NCBI GenBank assembly: GCA_963920575.1
Contig: OY986972.1
Coordinates: 3,737,115 to 3,801,114, forward strand
Direction: 5' to 3'
DNA: 64,000 nt
Origin: Narthecium ossifragum
Taxonomy: Eukaryota; Streptophyta; Magnoliopsida; Dioscoreales; Nartheciaceae
In this document: positions 1 to 10,939 of the stretch, piece after piece
How positions within the stretch are numbered: position 1 is the first letter of the stretch
How the letters are laid out: every line of letters begins with the position of its first letter
Program-made: the position numbers and the translations under genes
Notes under the pieces: model-generated
Seen by the model: only the letters and a program-made list of their open reading frames with translations
The model's database searches: none
Told to the model about the DNA's origin: nothing

Positions 1-249
1 GTGGTTCACCCCAGAATAGGGCTACGTCCACGGAGTCGCTGGAGGTTTTTCACTATCTCAGAGGCAAAGAGCCAATTACAAGTTACATATGGCGGCCGCC
101 CGTACAAACCCTCATATCCTAGGGTTTCGGCACATAGGGTATAGAAAATTACATAAACTACCCCTATCAACAGATCTACAAATTCATTTTTAACTCTGCG
201 TAGTGGGTCATGGTCGGGTCCGGCATGATCAGGCTCCACAAACTCAACA
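1..249 (-). repeat. 3' LTR of the Copia element (cut by window start)
   Basis: Matches 4328-4576 base for base with one substitution and no indels. It ends (plus-strand view) in ACTCAACA, the complement of the TGTTGAGT LTR start. About 59 bp of the LTR lie outside the window. Confidence 0.95.
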
Positions 250-263
250 ATTCTCCCACTTGG
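250..263 (-). other. Polypurine tract of the Copia element
   Basis: On the minus strand AAGTGGGAGAAT lies immediately 5' of the TGTTGAG start of the 3' LTR. This is the usual place and composition for the plus-strand DNA primer of an LTR retrotransposon. Confidence 0.8.
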
Positions 264-353
264 AGACTGATTAAAAGGAACCTGCTTCAATCAGCTTCAT
301 TTGCTCCAAAAAAAAATATATATAAACACTCACAGCGACTCATGCCTCCATCT

Positions 354-3300
354 TCAAGCTTGAAGACCAAGAGAAACTGAACAGATGTTTAGCTTCTCTA
401 TCGTAACCATCTTGGTTAACATATATGCAGGATTTTTACTAGTGTGGATCTTCTCAAGAACAACTTCCCATCTTCCAGAAGTGATCGTATGAAGTGATAC
501 CTGATGTCAATATGCTTCGTTCTGGAATGATATGCTGAATTCTTTGCAAGATGAATTGCACTCTGACTATCACTGTATAGTCTACAATCAACTTGCTCTT
601 TACCTAACTCTTTCATGAAGGTCTGAAGCCATATCATCTCCTTGCAAGCCTCTGCCATTGCTGTATACTCAGCTTCTGTTGTTGAAAGGGAAACTATCTT
701 CTGCAATCTTGAGACCCAGCTTACTGCACCAGCACCCAATGTAAACACATAACCAGTAGTGCTCTTCCTGCTATCCATGTCACCTGCTAGATCGGCATCA
801 ACATATCCATGTAATTTAATGTCTGACCCTCCAAAGCACAAAGCCATACCTGTAGTACGTTTTAGATATCTAAGAATCCACTTTACGGCACTCCAATGCT
901 CCTTTCCTGGGTTGGTCATAAACCTGCTCACTACTCCCACTGCATGAGCAATATCTGGTCTCGTGCAGACCATAGCATACATTAAACTCCCAACTGCTGA
1001 TGCATACGGTACCTTGGACATGTACTCCCACTCATCCTCTGTCGTCGCGCCTTGTGTAGCAGATAGTTTGAAATGACCTGCCAATGGTGTACGAACAGGA
1101 GTAGCATTATCCATATTAAATCTCTTAAGTACCTTCTCAACATATTCAGCCTGCGACAACTTCAATTTTCCTTTCGCTCTGTCTCTGCTAATTCTCATCC
1201 CAAGGATTTGGTTTGCAGCACCTAAATCCTTCATTTCAAACTCCTTTGAGAGCGCCTTCTTCAAGTTTGAAATCTCTTTCATGTCGGATCCTGCAACCAA
1301 CATGTCATCCACATACAAGAGCAATATAATATAAGAGCTCTTAAAATTCTTGTAATAACAGCAGTGATCAGAATGACATCTCTTGTACCCATTGGTACTC
1401 ATAAACCCATCAAATCTGATATACCATTGCCTTGGTGCCTGCTTTAAACCATACAAGCTTTTCTTCAATTTGCATACAAGCTTCTCTTCCCCTGCTGTAA
1501 TATATCCCTGTGGCTGATGCATATAAATGTCCTCTTCCAAATTTCCATGTAGAAAAGCTGTCTTTACATCTAATTGTTCAAGATGTAAATTCTCTACAGC
1601 CACAATACTCAAAACAGATCTTATGGTAGTCAATTTAACAACAGGAGCAAATATCTCAGTATAGTCAATACCTGCCTTCTGCTCGAAACCTTTAACAACT
1701 AACCTTGCCTTGTATCGTTTCGATCCATCACTCTCTCCTTTCAGTCTGTAGACCCATTTGTTGTGTAAAGCCTTCTTCCCTTCAGGCAGCTCAACCAAAT
1801 CCCATGTCTGATTTGCCGCAAGAGACTTCATTTCATCATCCATGGCCAACTTCCATTTTCTTTGGGCGTCGATCTGCAAGGCTTCTTCATAACTTTCAGG
1901 TTCATCATTATCAGTTAGTAATAGATAATGCAAAGAAGGAGAGTAATGTGAAGGAGGTCTAATGACTCTTCTCGTTCTTCTAACCGCAATAGGAGGAGTT
2001 TGCGGTTCTTCCTATTCTTCCTGTTCTACCTGTTCTTCCACTGCTTTTGATTTAACCATACTACCATCATTGATCTCCTCTAATTCAACATAATCAGGTT
2101 CCACATCCTTTTCAACCTGATTATTCCAATCCTTATACATAACCTTTTCATTGAATATAACATCCCTGCTCCTGATAATTTTTCTATTCTCATGATCATA
2201 AAAACGATAACCAAAATTATCAACACCATATCCAATGAAACTGCATTTTCTAGACTTAGGATCTAGCTTGGATCTATCAACGAAGTCAATATGAACATAT
2301 GAAGTGCATCCAAAAACTTTAAGATGTGACAAGGTTACCTCCTTTCCTGTCCAAGCTTCTTCTGGTAATCCATAGTCTAGTGCAACCGAAGGGCCTCTGT
2401 TTATCAGGTAAACCGCGGTACTCACAGCATCCGCCCAGAACTGTTTTGGCAATCCAGCATGAATTCTCATACTTCTGGCACGCTCCATAATGGTTCTATT
2501 CATTCTCTCAGCAACGCCATTCTGCTGTGGAGTTCTTGGAACGGTCTTCTGTCTCTTGATTCCATTTTCTGCACAGTACTCCTCAAACTCATCACTGCAA
2601 TATTCACCTCCATTGTCCGATCTGAGACATTTCAACTTTGTACCTGCCTCATTCTCAACCAAAGCTTTCCCTTCTTGAAAACATTAAATACCTCAGATTT
2701 ATGTTTCAAAAAATAGACCCAAAGCTTTCTACTAGCGTCATCAATGAAAGTGACAAAATAGAGTGAGTTTCCAACAGAAGATACCTTGGCTGGACCCCAA
2801 ACATCGGTGTGCACAAGCTCCAATTTTTCTGCCTTGGGCGTCCTTCCAACCTTTGAGAAACTGACCTTCCTCTGCTTCCCATAGATGCAGTCTTCACATA
2901 AATCCAAATCAACTGATTTCAAGTCAGGTAGTTTCCCTTTCGAGAGCATCATCTGCATTCCCTTTTCACTCATAGGTCCAAGTCTGCAATGCCATGTGCT
3001 CGCATCCACACCTGATGATGCAACTGAGATAGAATGGTTAGTACCAGAAGCGACATAAAGAGTTCCTTCTTTCTTACCCTGAGCAACAACCATAGCTCCA
3101 TTGATGATCTTCCATGAAGTATTGGTGAAGCTTGTCTTCAACCCTGATTCTGCGAGTTGACCAACTGAAATAAGATTTCTCTTGAGATCTGGAACATTTC
3201 TTACATCCTTCAATTTCAGTTCAGTTCCATCTAAAAGCTTCATCCGTACTTCACCTTTGCCAACAATACTACAAGGCTCATCATCACCAAGATAAACATT

Positions 3301-4236
3301 ACCGAAATTTCCCTTCACATAATTATTTAGAAATTTCATATTCGAGGTAGCATGAAAAGAAGCTCCAGAATCTATAATCCATGATTCAGATCGATTATCT
3401 AAAGAAAGGATTAAAGCATCACAACCATCATCAGAAACGTTTACCGTATCATTAACGTTCTCTGATTGCTTCTTGCGATCTCTGCAATCTCGCCGGAAAT
3501 GTCCTTTCTTCCCACAATGCCAGCAACCGTCTCCCTTTCCCAGGGGAGGTCTCGACTTGCTTTTGTTTCTAGATTTCGATCTACCCTGATTATTTTTGCT
3601 CCACCTCTTCGACGATCTACCTCTTTCTTCTATATTCAATGCACTCCCGGATGTCTCCTCCGAAAGCCCCGATGATTTCCTGCGTGCCTCTTCGCTCAGA
3701 AGAACACCAACGACATCATCAAAATCCAGCTTTCCTGACTCCGATGAGTTGCTCACAGCCATTACCAAGCCACCCCAGCTTTCAGGTAATCCAGACAATA
3801 TCACAAGAGCCCTGATCTCGCTATCGAAGACGATATCTACGGATTCCAACTGAGCAATGATTGTGTTGAACTCGTTCACGTATTGAGCCACGCTACCACC
3901 ATCAGACATCTTCATGTTGAACAATCTTTTCATCAGAAAAACCTTGTTCGACGCAGAAGGTTTCTCGTACATCTTCGAGAGGGCTGCCATCAGATCTGCA
4001 GTCGTCTTCTGCTTCGAGATGTTGAACGCTACGGACGCGGCCAACGTGAGACGGATCGCACCTAGGGCTTTTCTATCAAGAATCGCCCAATCATCATCCT
4101 CCATATCATCCGGCTTCCTTCCTGTAAGAGGTTGATAGAGATCCTTTTGATAAAGGTAGTCCTCCATCTGCACCTTCCAAAATCCGAAGTTCTGCCCATT
4201 GAACTTCTCGATCTTCACCTTTCCTTCTTCCGCCAT
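354..4236 (-). pseudogene. Copia gag-pol polyprotein, broken by at least four lesions
   Basis: The start is the ATG at 4236-4234, 30 bp past the primer site. Visible in order: a gag domain; a CCHC zinc knuckle at residues 238-251; the protease DSG at 289-291; the integrase zinc-binding region and DDE core (VHTDVWGP, FIDDASR, then a Glu after RTPQQNG); RT with YVDD; RNase H with DADLAGD, TEAEY and SDSQ. Breaks: the second His of the integrase zinc motif is Pro (codon 421, 2974-2976); a one-base frameshift lies near 2665; an in-frame TAG at 2009-2011; another frameshift near 445 in the RNase H tail. The natural stop appears to be at 354-356. Such a copy could only move with proteins supplied by another element. 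Confidence 0.9.
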
Positions 4237-4254
4237 CGCTCCCACTGAACCCGA

Positions 4255-4266
4255 GCTCTGATACCA
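4255..4266 (-). other. Primer binding site, initiator tRNA-Met type
   Basis: Two bases inside the 5' LTR the minus strand reads TGGTATCAGAGC, complementary to the 3' end of plant initiator tRNA-Met. This is the usual primer site of Copia elements and fixes the orientation of the element. Confidence 0.9.
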
Positions 4267-4268
4267 CT

Positions 4269-4576
4269 TGTTAGGATCTAGAGGAGAGGAGGAAGAAGAA
4301 GCAAACAAGCACAGACACAAGATTTACGTGGTTCACCCCAGAATAGGGCTACGTCCACGGAGTCGCTGGAGGTTTTTCACTATCTCAGAGGCAAAGAGCC
4401 AATTACAAGTTACATATGGCGGCCGCCCGTACAAACCCTCATATCCTAGGGTTTCGGCACATAGGGTATAGAAAATTACATAAACTACCCCTATCAACAG
4501 ATCTACAAATCCATTTTTAACTCTGCGTAGTGGGTCATGGTCGGGTCCGGCATGATCAGGCTCCACAAACTCAACA
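4269..4576 (-). repeat. 5' LTR of the Copia element, complete
   Basis: It has TG...CA ends (TGTTAGGATC ... ACTCAACA on the plus strand) and is 308 bp long. It is bordered by the primer site on one side and NLR coding sequence on the other. Confidence 0.95.
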
Positions 4577-6877
4577 AAAACAATGGGAGCTCTCTTAAAC
4601 TCGAATCCGGAAGAAGAGCATTGGAGCAACATCTTGCAGAGTGAAGTATGGGAATTGCCACTTATGGAGGACGGCATCATACCAGCATTGAGGGTAAGCT
4701 ACATCCATTTGCAACCACATCTTAAACAATGCTTTCAATATTGCGCTATATTTCCCAAAGACTATGTTTTCGAGAGGGATTACCTAGTCCTACACTGGTT
4801 GGCACACGGTTACATCCACCCACAATATGGGGCAAAGCGACTAGAAGTCATAGGGAAAGAGTACTTGGATAGTTTGGCGCGCAGATCTTTCTTTCAAGGA
4901 ACTGGAGAGGATGGCAAATATTTGATGCACGATCTCATTCACGACCTGGCACAATCAGTTTCTGCATATCAATGTTTCAGAATTGAAGAACAAAAGAAGA
5001 AGCTGCCAAGAAACATCCCACGAACGGTTCGCCATCTATCAATATGCACGGATAATGAAGTTGATCTGAGTCACCTGGAGGGGTCGTGTGATCTTAGAAA
5101 GTTGCGCACCCTTGTGTTCTTCCGTGGATACATGCCGAAGCTATTTGATAAGTTGGAAAGGGTGCGTGTGTTAGATCTCTCTGGTTATCCCTCGAAAGCA
5201 GGAGACCTTATTCGTGACAAGAAGATCCCACCTCGAGCCATCGCTGATTTGAAACAGCTCCGCTACTTGAATCTTCATGCAATAGCCTCATTAGAGTTGC
5301 CAAAACCATTTTGTAATCTGCACCATCTGCAAGTGTTGTACTTAACGAGGCAGTGCCAAAAGTTACCCAAAGACTTTAGTAACTTGATAAACTTGAGGCA
5401 TCTGATGGGCAAGTTGGAATTTGTATCCCCTGTTGCCGGGGTTCACAAGCTAAAACATCTGCAAGAACTAAGAGCATTCAAAGTCCTCAGCAAGAGCGGG
5501 CACGAGCTGAGTGAGTTGAAAGACATGAATCAGCTGCGGGGAAGTCTTAAAATTCAGAATCTGGAGAAAGTAGCAGGAAAGAAGGAAGCAGAGGAGGCTA
5601 ATCTGCTCCAGAAGGAGAACCTTGAAAACCTGGACTTAGAGTGGTCAATGTCAGAAGGCACAGGAGCCGGGAACGAGGGGCCATCCAGTGATGAGAGTAT
5701 GATCGAGGGTCTGCAGCCAAGCCCTACTTTGAAGAAGTTGGCAATTTGGTATTACAACGGTCCGAGGTCTCCCAGCTGGATGAGGATGGAGATGCTACCC
5801 AAGCTAGAAGAACTCAGCCTATCTTCTTGCAACAAGTGGGAGGTCCTTCCGGCCCTCGGGCAGTTGCGCTCCCTCAAATTCCTGAATCTACAAGGAATGC
5901 TGGCGATCAGGAGTATCAGAGGCCCCAGCTTCTATGGCAGTGATCACTACGACGGCAATTTCCCATCACTAGAGACGCTAAAGTTTTGGAATATGAATGA
6001 ATGGGAGGAGTGGCTAGGAGTACAAGACTGTCAAATATTATTTCCATGCCTTGAAGATCTCGATATAATACGCTGTCCTAAATTGATGGCGCTCCCTCTG
6101 CTCCCTCCGAAGCTAGAACGTCTGCATCTGTTTGATGTGGGGTTACTCTCCCTACCATCATGGATTCCATCATCAGGAGGTGATGGTGGAATAATGCCAG
6201 AGAGCAGTAGCAGTGGAAGCAGTAACAGGCTGCAGCCACAAGGCCACGCCTCTCTCTCCTCTCTCAAGATGGTAAGTTGTCCGCGGATAACATCGCTTCC
6301 TGAGCAGGTGCTGGGACGCATGACGGCGCTCAAAGACTTGCGCCTCGAGCGCTGCATGGAGCTCCGCACGCTAGAGGGCCTTCAAGCGATGGTGTCTCTC
6401 CAGAGATTGGAGATACTACTGTGTCCAAAGCTCGAGGGGTCATGGATGACGGCGGATGGGCCGCCTTCCCTTGTGAGTCTCCTCATCGACGAGCTGAAGC
6501 TTCTGACAGCCGGGTTTCTCCATAGAAGTCTAGGCTGCATCCAAGTCTTCATCTTGACAAGCTGCAGAGATCTGACGCGGTTCAGTGCGGAGGATTGGGA
6601 GAGCATGAAGCTCCTCAAATCCATACGCGAGCTATCGATTCTGGGCTGCATTGGTATTCAGGCCCTTCCGGAGGATCTACAGAGCCTCTCCTCCCTCCGA
6701 AAGCTATCGATCACGGATTGCCCGGGGATCAGCTCGCTGCCGTCAAAGGGACTGCCGCATGCACTTGAGGAATTCAATGCAGCGAGGTGCCATCCAGACT
6801 TGAGTCTCCGGTGCCGCGAGGGAGGAGAGCACTGGCCTATGATCAATCATATACCTATATTGAGGCTCACAGATTGA
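4577..6877 (+). pseudogene. CNL disease-resistance gene, 3' half, split by the Copia insertion
   Basis: Intracellular immune receptor of the CC-NB-ARC-LRR class (RGA/RPP13-like). The reading frame enters directly from the LTR edge (codons K-T-M-G-A-L-L) and aligns with the intact paralogue just after its GLPL motif. It therefore begins inside NB-ARC; the N-terminal half should lie left of the window. Counted from the first Met (4583), RNBS-D (CFQYCAIFPKD) is at about 50-60 and MHD (YLMHDLIHD) at 114-121. About 20 irregular leucine-rich repeats follow, then the conserved C-terminal block ending near WPMINHIPIL. There is no stop over 764 codons, which fits very recent disruption. A separate transcript starting in the LTR is possible but there is no direct sign of it. 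Confidence 0.9.
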
Positions 6878-7419
6878 TGGCGTTCGAGCTCAATGAATTT
6901 AATTCTGAAACAAAAACTGCTTGACCGACCGAATACGTACTATCCGTGGACGTTGGAGATTTGTTGTATCTGACATCTTTCCGACAGAGATCTCGATCGA
7001 TCAGTGGATGGGTTACATCTCAACTAAGCACACAATTCAAATTAATAGTGTAGGGTTTTTTTTTTCCATTAGATTTTTGTATTTTTGTGTGTTTTCTACA
7101 CTAAAGATTTATTTGTGCATAGATCGCCTTTCATCTCTGTACATCGACCAGATAATAGCGTTTCATTGCAAATAAGAACGTTTTCATCTTTGCTAGGATC
7201 AACAAAATCTAATCGATTGGTTTTTTAGTTGTTTCATAGCTATGTTTCATAATTTCAAGGTTCATTTTTCCAAATGTGTCCGTAATGCCATTGAGAACAT
7301 CCCTTTTAGAAATAGGATTAATTGGTGTTTAGGCCATTCAGATGGAAATGTTTAGTCCTAGGTCCTCGTACTTTTCCATAAGTCATTTAGGACATACTAT
7401 TTTTTTTTAATACTAAAAT
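6878..7419. other. NLR 3' flank, no gene recognised
   Basis: AT-rich sequence after the NLR stop with long T runs. Short open frames here lack any recognisable motif. From about 7340 the sequence resembles the low-complexity edges of repeats seen elsewhere in the window (a run of Ts, then AAAATGCCCTTTC). Confidence 0.5.
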
Positions 7420-7612
7420 GCCCTTTCAAAATTCCCAACATATCCCTTGATATCCTTTTGACAAAATTCCCAACATATCCCAGTGACTGTTGATATTCTA
7501 TTGGCAAAATTCCCAACATATCCATTCTTTTGGCAAAATTCCTAACATATCCCAGTGACTGTTGATATTCTTATGACAAAATTCCCAACATATCCCAGTG
7601 ACTGTTTATATT
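7420..7612. repeat. Degenerate tandem repeat, AAAATTCCCAACATATCCC units
   Basis: Five copies of a unit containing AAAATTCCCAACATATCC, most followed by CAGTGACTGTTGATATTCTT. Spacing varies between roughly 35 and 65 bp because some units are truncated. No coding potential. Confidence 0.8.
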
Positions 7613-8408
7613 CTTGGTGGAAAGTAAGTTACTTTCCATGATTACGGAAAGTAAGTAATTTATTTCCCACATGTATTATAAGTTATTTTCTACAATTATA
7701 TATCAGTTACTTTCCACAATTGTCAATAGTTATTTTCCAAATTATATAAGAGTTATTTTCTAAATTATATAATGTTATTTTCCGATAAATTATTCATTAG
7801 TAACTTTCCATCAAATTGTCAGTAGTTACTTTCCACTTAGTGGAAAGTAACTAGTGATTGAAACTAATGGAAAGTAACTAGTTACTTTTCACCAAATTAT
7901 TTATCAGTTACTTTCCACCAAATTATCAGTAGTTACTTTCCACCACTTCTAGTTACTTTCCACATTTTCAAATTAATTTTGATTAGTAACTCGTATATTT
8001 AATTCGATGGAAAGTAAGATCAACAATGGAAAGTGAGTTACTTTCCATATAATTCCATGGAAAGTGATTCATCAGTTACTTTCTACCAAATTATCACTAG
8101 TTACTTTCCACACTTCTAGTTAGTTTTCGCATTTTCAAATTAATTTCCATGAGTTACTTTCCATATAATTCATGGAAAGTAACTCGTATATTTAATTCCA
8201 TGAAAAGTGATTCATGGAAAATAAGATCAACAATGGTTATTACAAAGAATCATGAGTTACTTTCCAATACTTCAAGTTACTTTACGCGTTTTCAAATTAG
8301 TTTTAATGAGTTACTTTCCACTTTTTTGCAAATGTACATGTTACTTTCCATTTTTTTGACAAATGTACAAGTTACTCTCCACTTTTTTGTAACTGCACAA
8401 GTTACTTT
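7613..8408. repeat. Array of AGTTACTTTCCA / TGGAAAGTAACT motifs running into the gap
   Basis: The 12-mer AGTTACTTTCCA and its reverse complement recur more than twenty times in about 800 bp, separated by AT-rich spacers such as AAATTATCA. Both orientations occur, so many short hairpins are possible. The array is cut by the 200-N gap, which probably reflects assembly failure in this repeat. Confidence 0.85.
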
Positions 8409-8608
8409 NNNNNNNNNNNNNNNNNNNNNNNNNNNNNNNNNNNNNNNNNNNNNNNNNNNNNNNNNNNNNNNNNNNNNNNNNNNNNNNNNNNNNNNNNNNN
8501 NNNNNNNNNNNNNNNNNNNNNNNNNNNNNNNNNNNNNNNNNNNNNNNNNNNNNNNNNNNNNNNNNNNNNNNNNNNNNNNNNNNNNNNNNNNNNNNNNNNN
8601 NNNNNNNN
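8409..8608. other. Assembly gap (200 N)
   Basis: Exactly 200 unknown bases, a placeholder gap of unknown true length. Frames crossing it are meaningless. Confidence 1.
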
Positions 8609-8612
8609 TCTG

Positions 8613-9520
8613 CACAACACTTTAGACTCTCCGCACCACAAAAAATATTTTTTATAAAAATAAAAAACAAACATCCTAAACTACCCTCACCATCTACCTC
8701 CCCCACCCCACCACTCCGGCAGCCACTGCCGGCCCTCTACCACCTCTCCACCCCGACGGGGGGCCCCTCCACCACCTCTTCACGGCGGCAGCCACTGCCG
8801 ACCTTCCACCACCTCTCCCCCATGGCAGCCGTCGCCAGCCGCGGGAGAGAGAGAAGGCGAGAGAGAGAGAGGGAAGAGGGAGGCCGGTCGGCCATGGGAG
8901 AGAGGGGGGAAGAGGGAGGCCGGTGGGCGCGGGGGAGAGAGAAGGCGAGAGAGAGAGGGGGGGGAGAGGGAGGCCGGCGGCCGCGAGGGAGAGAGAAGGC
9001 GAGAGAGAGGGAGGCTGGCCGGCCGCGGGAGAGAGAGAACGCGAGAGGGAGGGAGGGAGGCCGCCCGGCCGCGAGAGAGAGAGAGAAAGCGAGAGAGAGA
9101 GAGAGAGAGGGGGGGGAGGCCGCGGGAGAGAGAGGGAGGGAGGCCGCCAGGAGAGAGAGACCGCGGGAGAGAGGGAGGCCGCCGGGAGAGAGAGAGACCG
9201 CGGGAGAGAGGCCACCGCTGCTGCCGCCGCCGGGGGAGAGAGGCCTTGAGAGAGAGAGGCCGGGGGAGAGAAAGAGAGAGATGGTGTGGGAGAGAGAGAG
9301 AGGGCGCCGGCGAGAGAGAGGCCAGAGGAGAGAGAGCTGCCGCCAGAGAGAGGTTGCCGGAGAGAGGCTGCGGGAGAGAGAGGCCGCCGGAGCCAGGAGA
9401 GAGATCGTCGGGAGTGAGGCATCGGGAGAGAGGGAGAGGGGTATAGTGGGGTTTTTATATTTTATTTTTACAAAAAATATTTTTTGTGGTGTGAAGAGTC
9501 TAAAGAGTTGTGTGGATAGC
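8613..9520. mobile_element. Putative non-autonomous TIR element with a purine-rich core
   Basis: The stretch 8613-8672 (ACAACACTTTAGACTCTCC..., CACCACAAAAAATATTTTTT) reappears inverted at about 9450-9512, with around 80-85% identity over some 60 bases. Between them about 600 bp on the plus strand are almost pure GGGAGAGAGAG with GGCCGCC interruptions. Long open frames on both strands here are Arg/Glu/Gly or Ser/Pro/Leu low-complexity and do not look like real proteins. The left outer end lies in the gap, so no target duplication can be tested. The superfamily is unknown; a MULE or hAT derivative is possible. Confidence 0.45.
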
Positions 9521-9530
9521 CGCACCATTT

Positions 9531-9925
9531 GAAAAAACAAGCTGCCCCTAATGCCAAACCATATTTTTTTTCTGCCCTTATTGACCATTCTCCCATAAAA
9601 ATAGATGGAGCTCTCATTTGTGTACATGCCCACGTGTCATGTGTATTATTGTTCCTTGAAAAAACAGAGGAACACAACAGGGGGGTGCGCCGACGATGGG
9701 CGCGTGGTCGCCAGGCACGTGAGGTGTGCCAATCGTTGCGCAGGAATGATCGAAAGGATTATGGGTTCTGCCGTGCCTCAATTAAGAGGACTTTGAAATT
9801 CTAGATCTAAGTCTATGTTATGGTTGTGACTACTCCTATGGAAGGTTGGAGACTACTCCTACTCCTAGGTAGATTAATGGTTACTCCTAACCCTATGTAG
9901 AGTAAGGCTATGCTACTCCTAGGTA
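9531..9925. other. Intergenic; CTACTCCTAGGTAG repeats at the Harbinger insertion site
   Basis: No gene seen. From about 9825 the motif ACTACTCCTAGGTAG recurs in degenerate form, and the same motif continues right of the Harbinger element at 16245-16310. The transposon therefore sits inside an older short-repeat or LTR-like sequence. Confidence 0.6.
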
Positions 9926-10155
9926 GGGCCTGTTTGGTTACTCAGGACTGGCTGGAGTGGAGTCACTTTCTGGAGTGCAGACTTTTGCAAAGTGGAGTCC
10001 TGTAAAGTGGCATGTCAGTTTTTGCTGTTTGGTTGGTGCTGGAGTGGAAGCTGAGTTGGCTGACTTTTGGACTTTCTGCTGTTTGGTTGGTGTTGGAGTG
10101 GAGCCTGAGTTAACTGACTTTTGGACTTTCTGTTGTTTGGTTGGTGCTGAAAGTG
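9926..10155. repeat. Left TIR and 54-bp subterminal tandem repeats of the Harbinger element
   Basis: Directly inside the TIR, a 54-bp unit beginning GCTGTTTGGTTGGTGCTGG and ending GACTTTCT starts at 10024, 10078 and 10132 (last copy partial). Each unit carries a copy of the TIR core TGTTTGGTT. Subterminal motif repeats often serve as transposase or Myb-protein binding sites in this superfamily; that role is inferred here. Confidence 0.8.
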
Positions 10156-10610
10156 AGGATATGGTCACCCCCGACTAGGGGGGTGAGTTTAAACGCTTCA
10201 AAAAATGAATGAAAAATACATTTTAAAAGTATTAGATGTGTTTTTATAATATATAATAAATTATCATATCAAAAGGATTGGAAAATCGCTGCAAATGTAT
10301 TATTAGCTATTGTTTTATATGGAGGTTTTTTTTGGATAGACATGAGTGTTTGTTCTTTATTGTTTCCTTATTATTTTTCAGATGAACCTCATTATTTTTC
10401 AGGAAAAATTTGGCAAAATCTTCTTTATATTTTCAACACATGGAACCTGTTCAGATTGAAAATTTGAACATATTAACATACAATATAAATAATGTAACTT
10501 AGCTATTGTTTTAAACTCATTCTATAGCATTTAAAACTAGAAAATATCACAATCCGTCTACTTCAATAGATATCGTCCAGTGTCCTCAAATGACGACTAC
10601 CTTTAACATA

Positions 10611-10880
10611 TTAACATACAATATAAATAATGTAACTTACAAGCAACACAATGAGTACAAAGACCAGTAAAGAAACCGCCGAATACTGCCTATCATTCTC
10701 TGATTTCCCCTTTCCAAGCTCAAGCTCATAATCACCAAATGACGCCAATGCATCGTTTTGATTGCGGAACCCGCGATAACACGCCCCGCTAAATTTATGC
10801 ACCTGGGCATGACACTCTGGCCAGTTGTTATAAACTCCTGGCCGTCTTCCTTTGTAGACGACATAAAATTTCATCGTCAT
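10611..10880 (-). CDS. Small protein with RNase H1-type N-terminal (viroplasmin-like) domain and C-terminal membrane segment
   Basis: 89 aa. Residues 3-50 carry the pattern of the RNase H1 N-terminal hybrid-binding domain (Pfam Cauli_VI family): KFYVVYKGRRPGVY, then W-x2-C, a Val-His-x-Phe-x-Gly-Ala stretch and Y-x-G-F near the end. Family members bind RNA:DNA hybrids or dsRNA. Residues about 66-89 are strongly hydrophobic (AVSLLVFVLIVLLV...), predicting a tail-anchor-like membrane helix. There is no RNase H catalytic domain. It lies 604 bp beyond the Myb gene, same strand, inside the transposon. A splice-acceptor-like TTTTGCAG lies 10 bp upstream of the ATG, so a non-coding 5' exon is possible. 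Its role in transposition is unknown. Confidence 0.7.
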   Translation of the reverse strand: MTMKFYVVYKGRRPGVYNNWPECHAQVHKFSGACYRGFRNQNDALASFGDYELELGKGKSENDRQYSAVSLLVFVLIVLLVSYIIYIVC

Positions 10881-10939
10881 TAAAGCACACCTGCAAAAGG
10901 ATTAAAAACATGTTTCTAATTGACGCCAATGGTAGATAT

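Larger units (their letters stand above)
1..4576 (-). mobile_element. Ty1-Copia (Tnt1/Tork-like) LTR retrotransposon inside an NLR gene
   Basis: Read on the minus strand the order is LTR, tRNA primer site, gag, protease, integrase, reverse transcriptase, RNase H, polypurine tract, LTR. This is the Copia order, with integrase before RT. The right LTR is complete (308 bp); the left one is cut by the window edge after 249 bp. Over those 249 aligned bases I count one difference (T/C at window position about 181), so the insertion is recent. The right edge abuts AAAAC, a candidate 5-bp target duplication whose partner lies outside the window. The element lies antisense within NLR coding sequence. 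The coding region has several lesions, so this copy is not autonomous. Tork/Tnt1 lineage is judged from protein style only. Confidence 0.93.

Noticed and set aside
1..290. Frames of 94-115 codons within the Copia LTRs
   Set aside because: Duplicate in both LTRs, no domain; LTR sequence is non-coding.
8694..9633. Long open frames on both strands (up to about 300 codons) across the purine-rich island
   Set aside because: Composition is purely repeat-driven (Ser/Pro/Leu one way, Arg/Glu/Gly the other) with no domain pattern. Such tracts stay open by lacking stop-forming bases.
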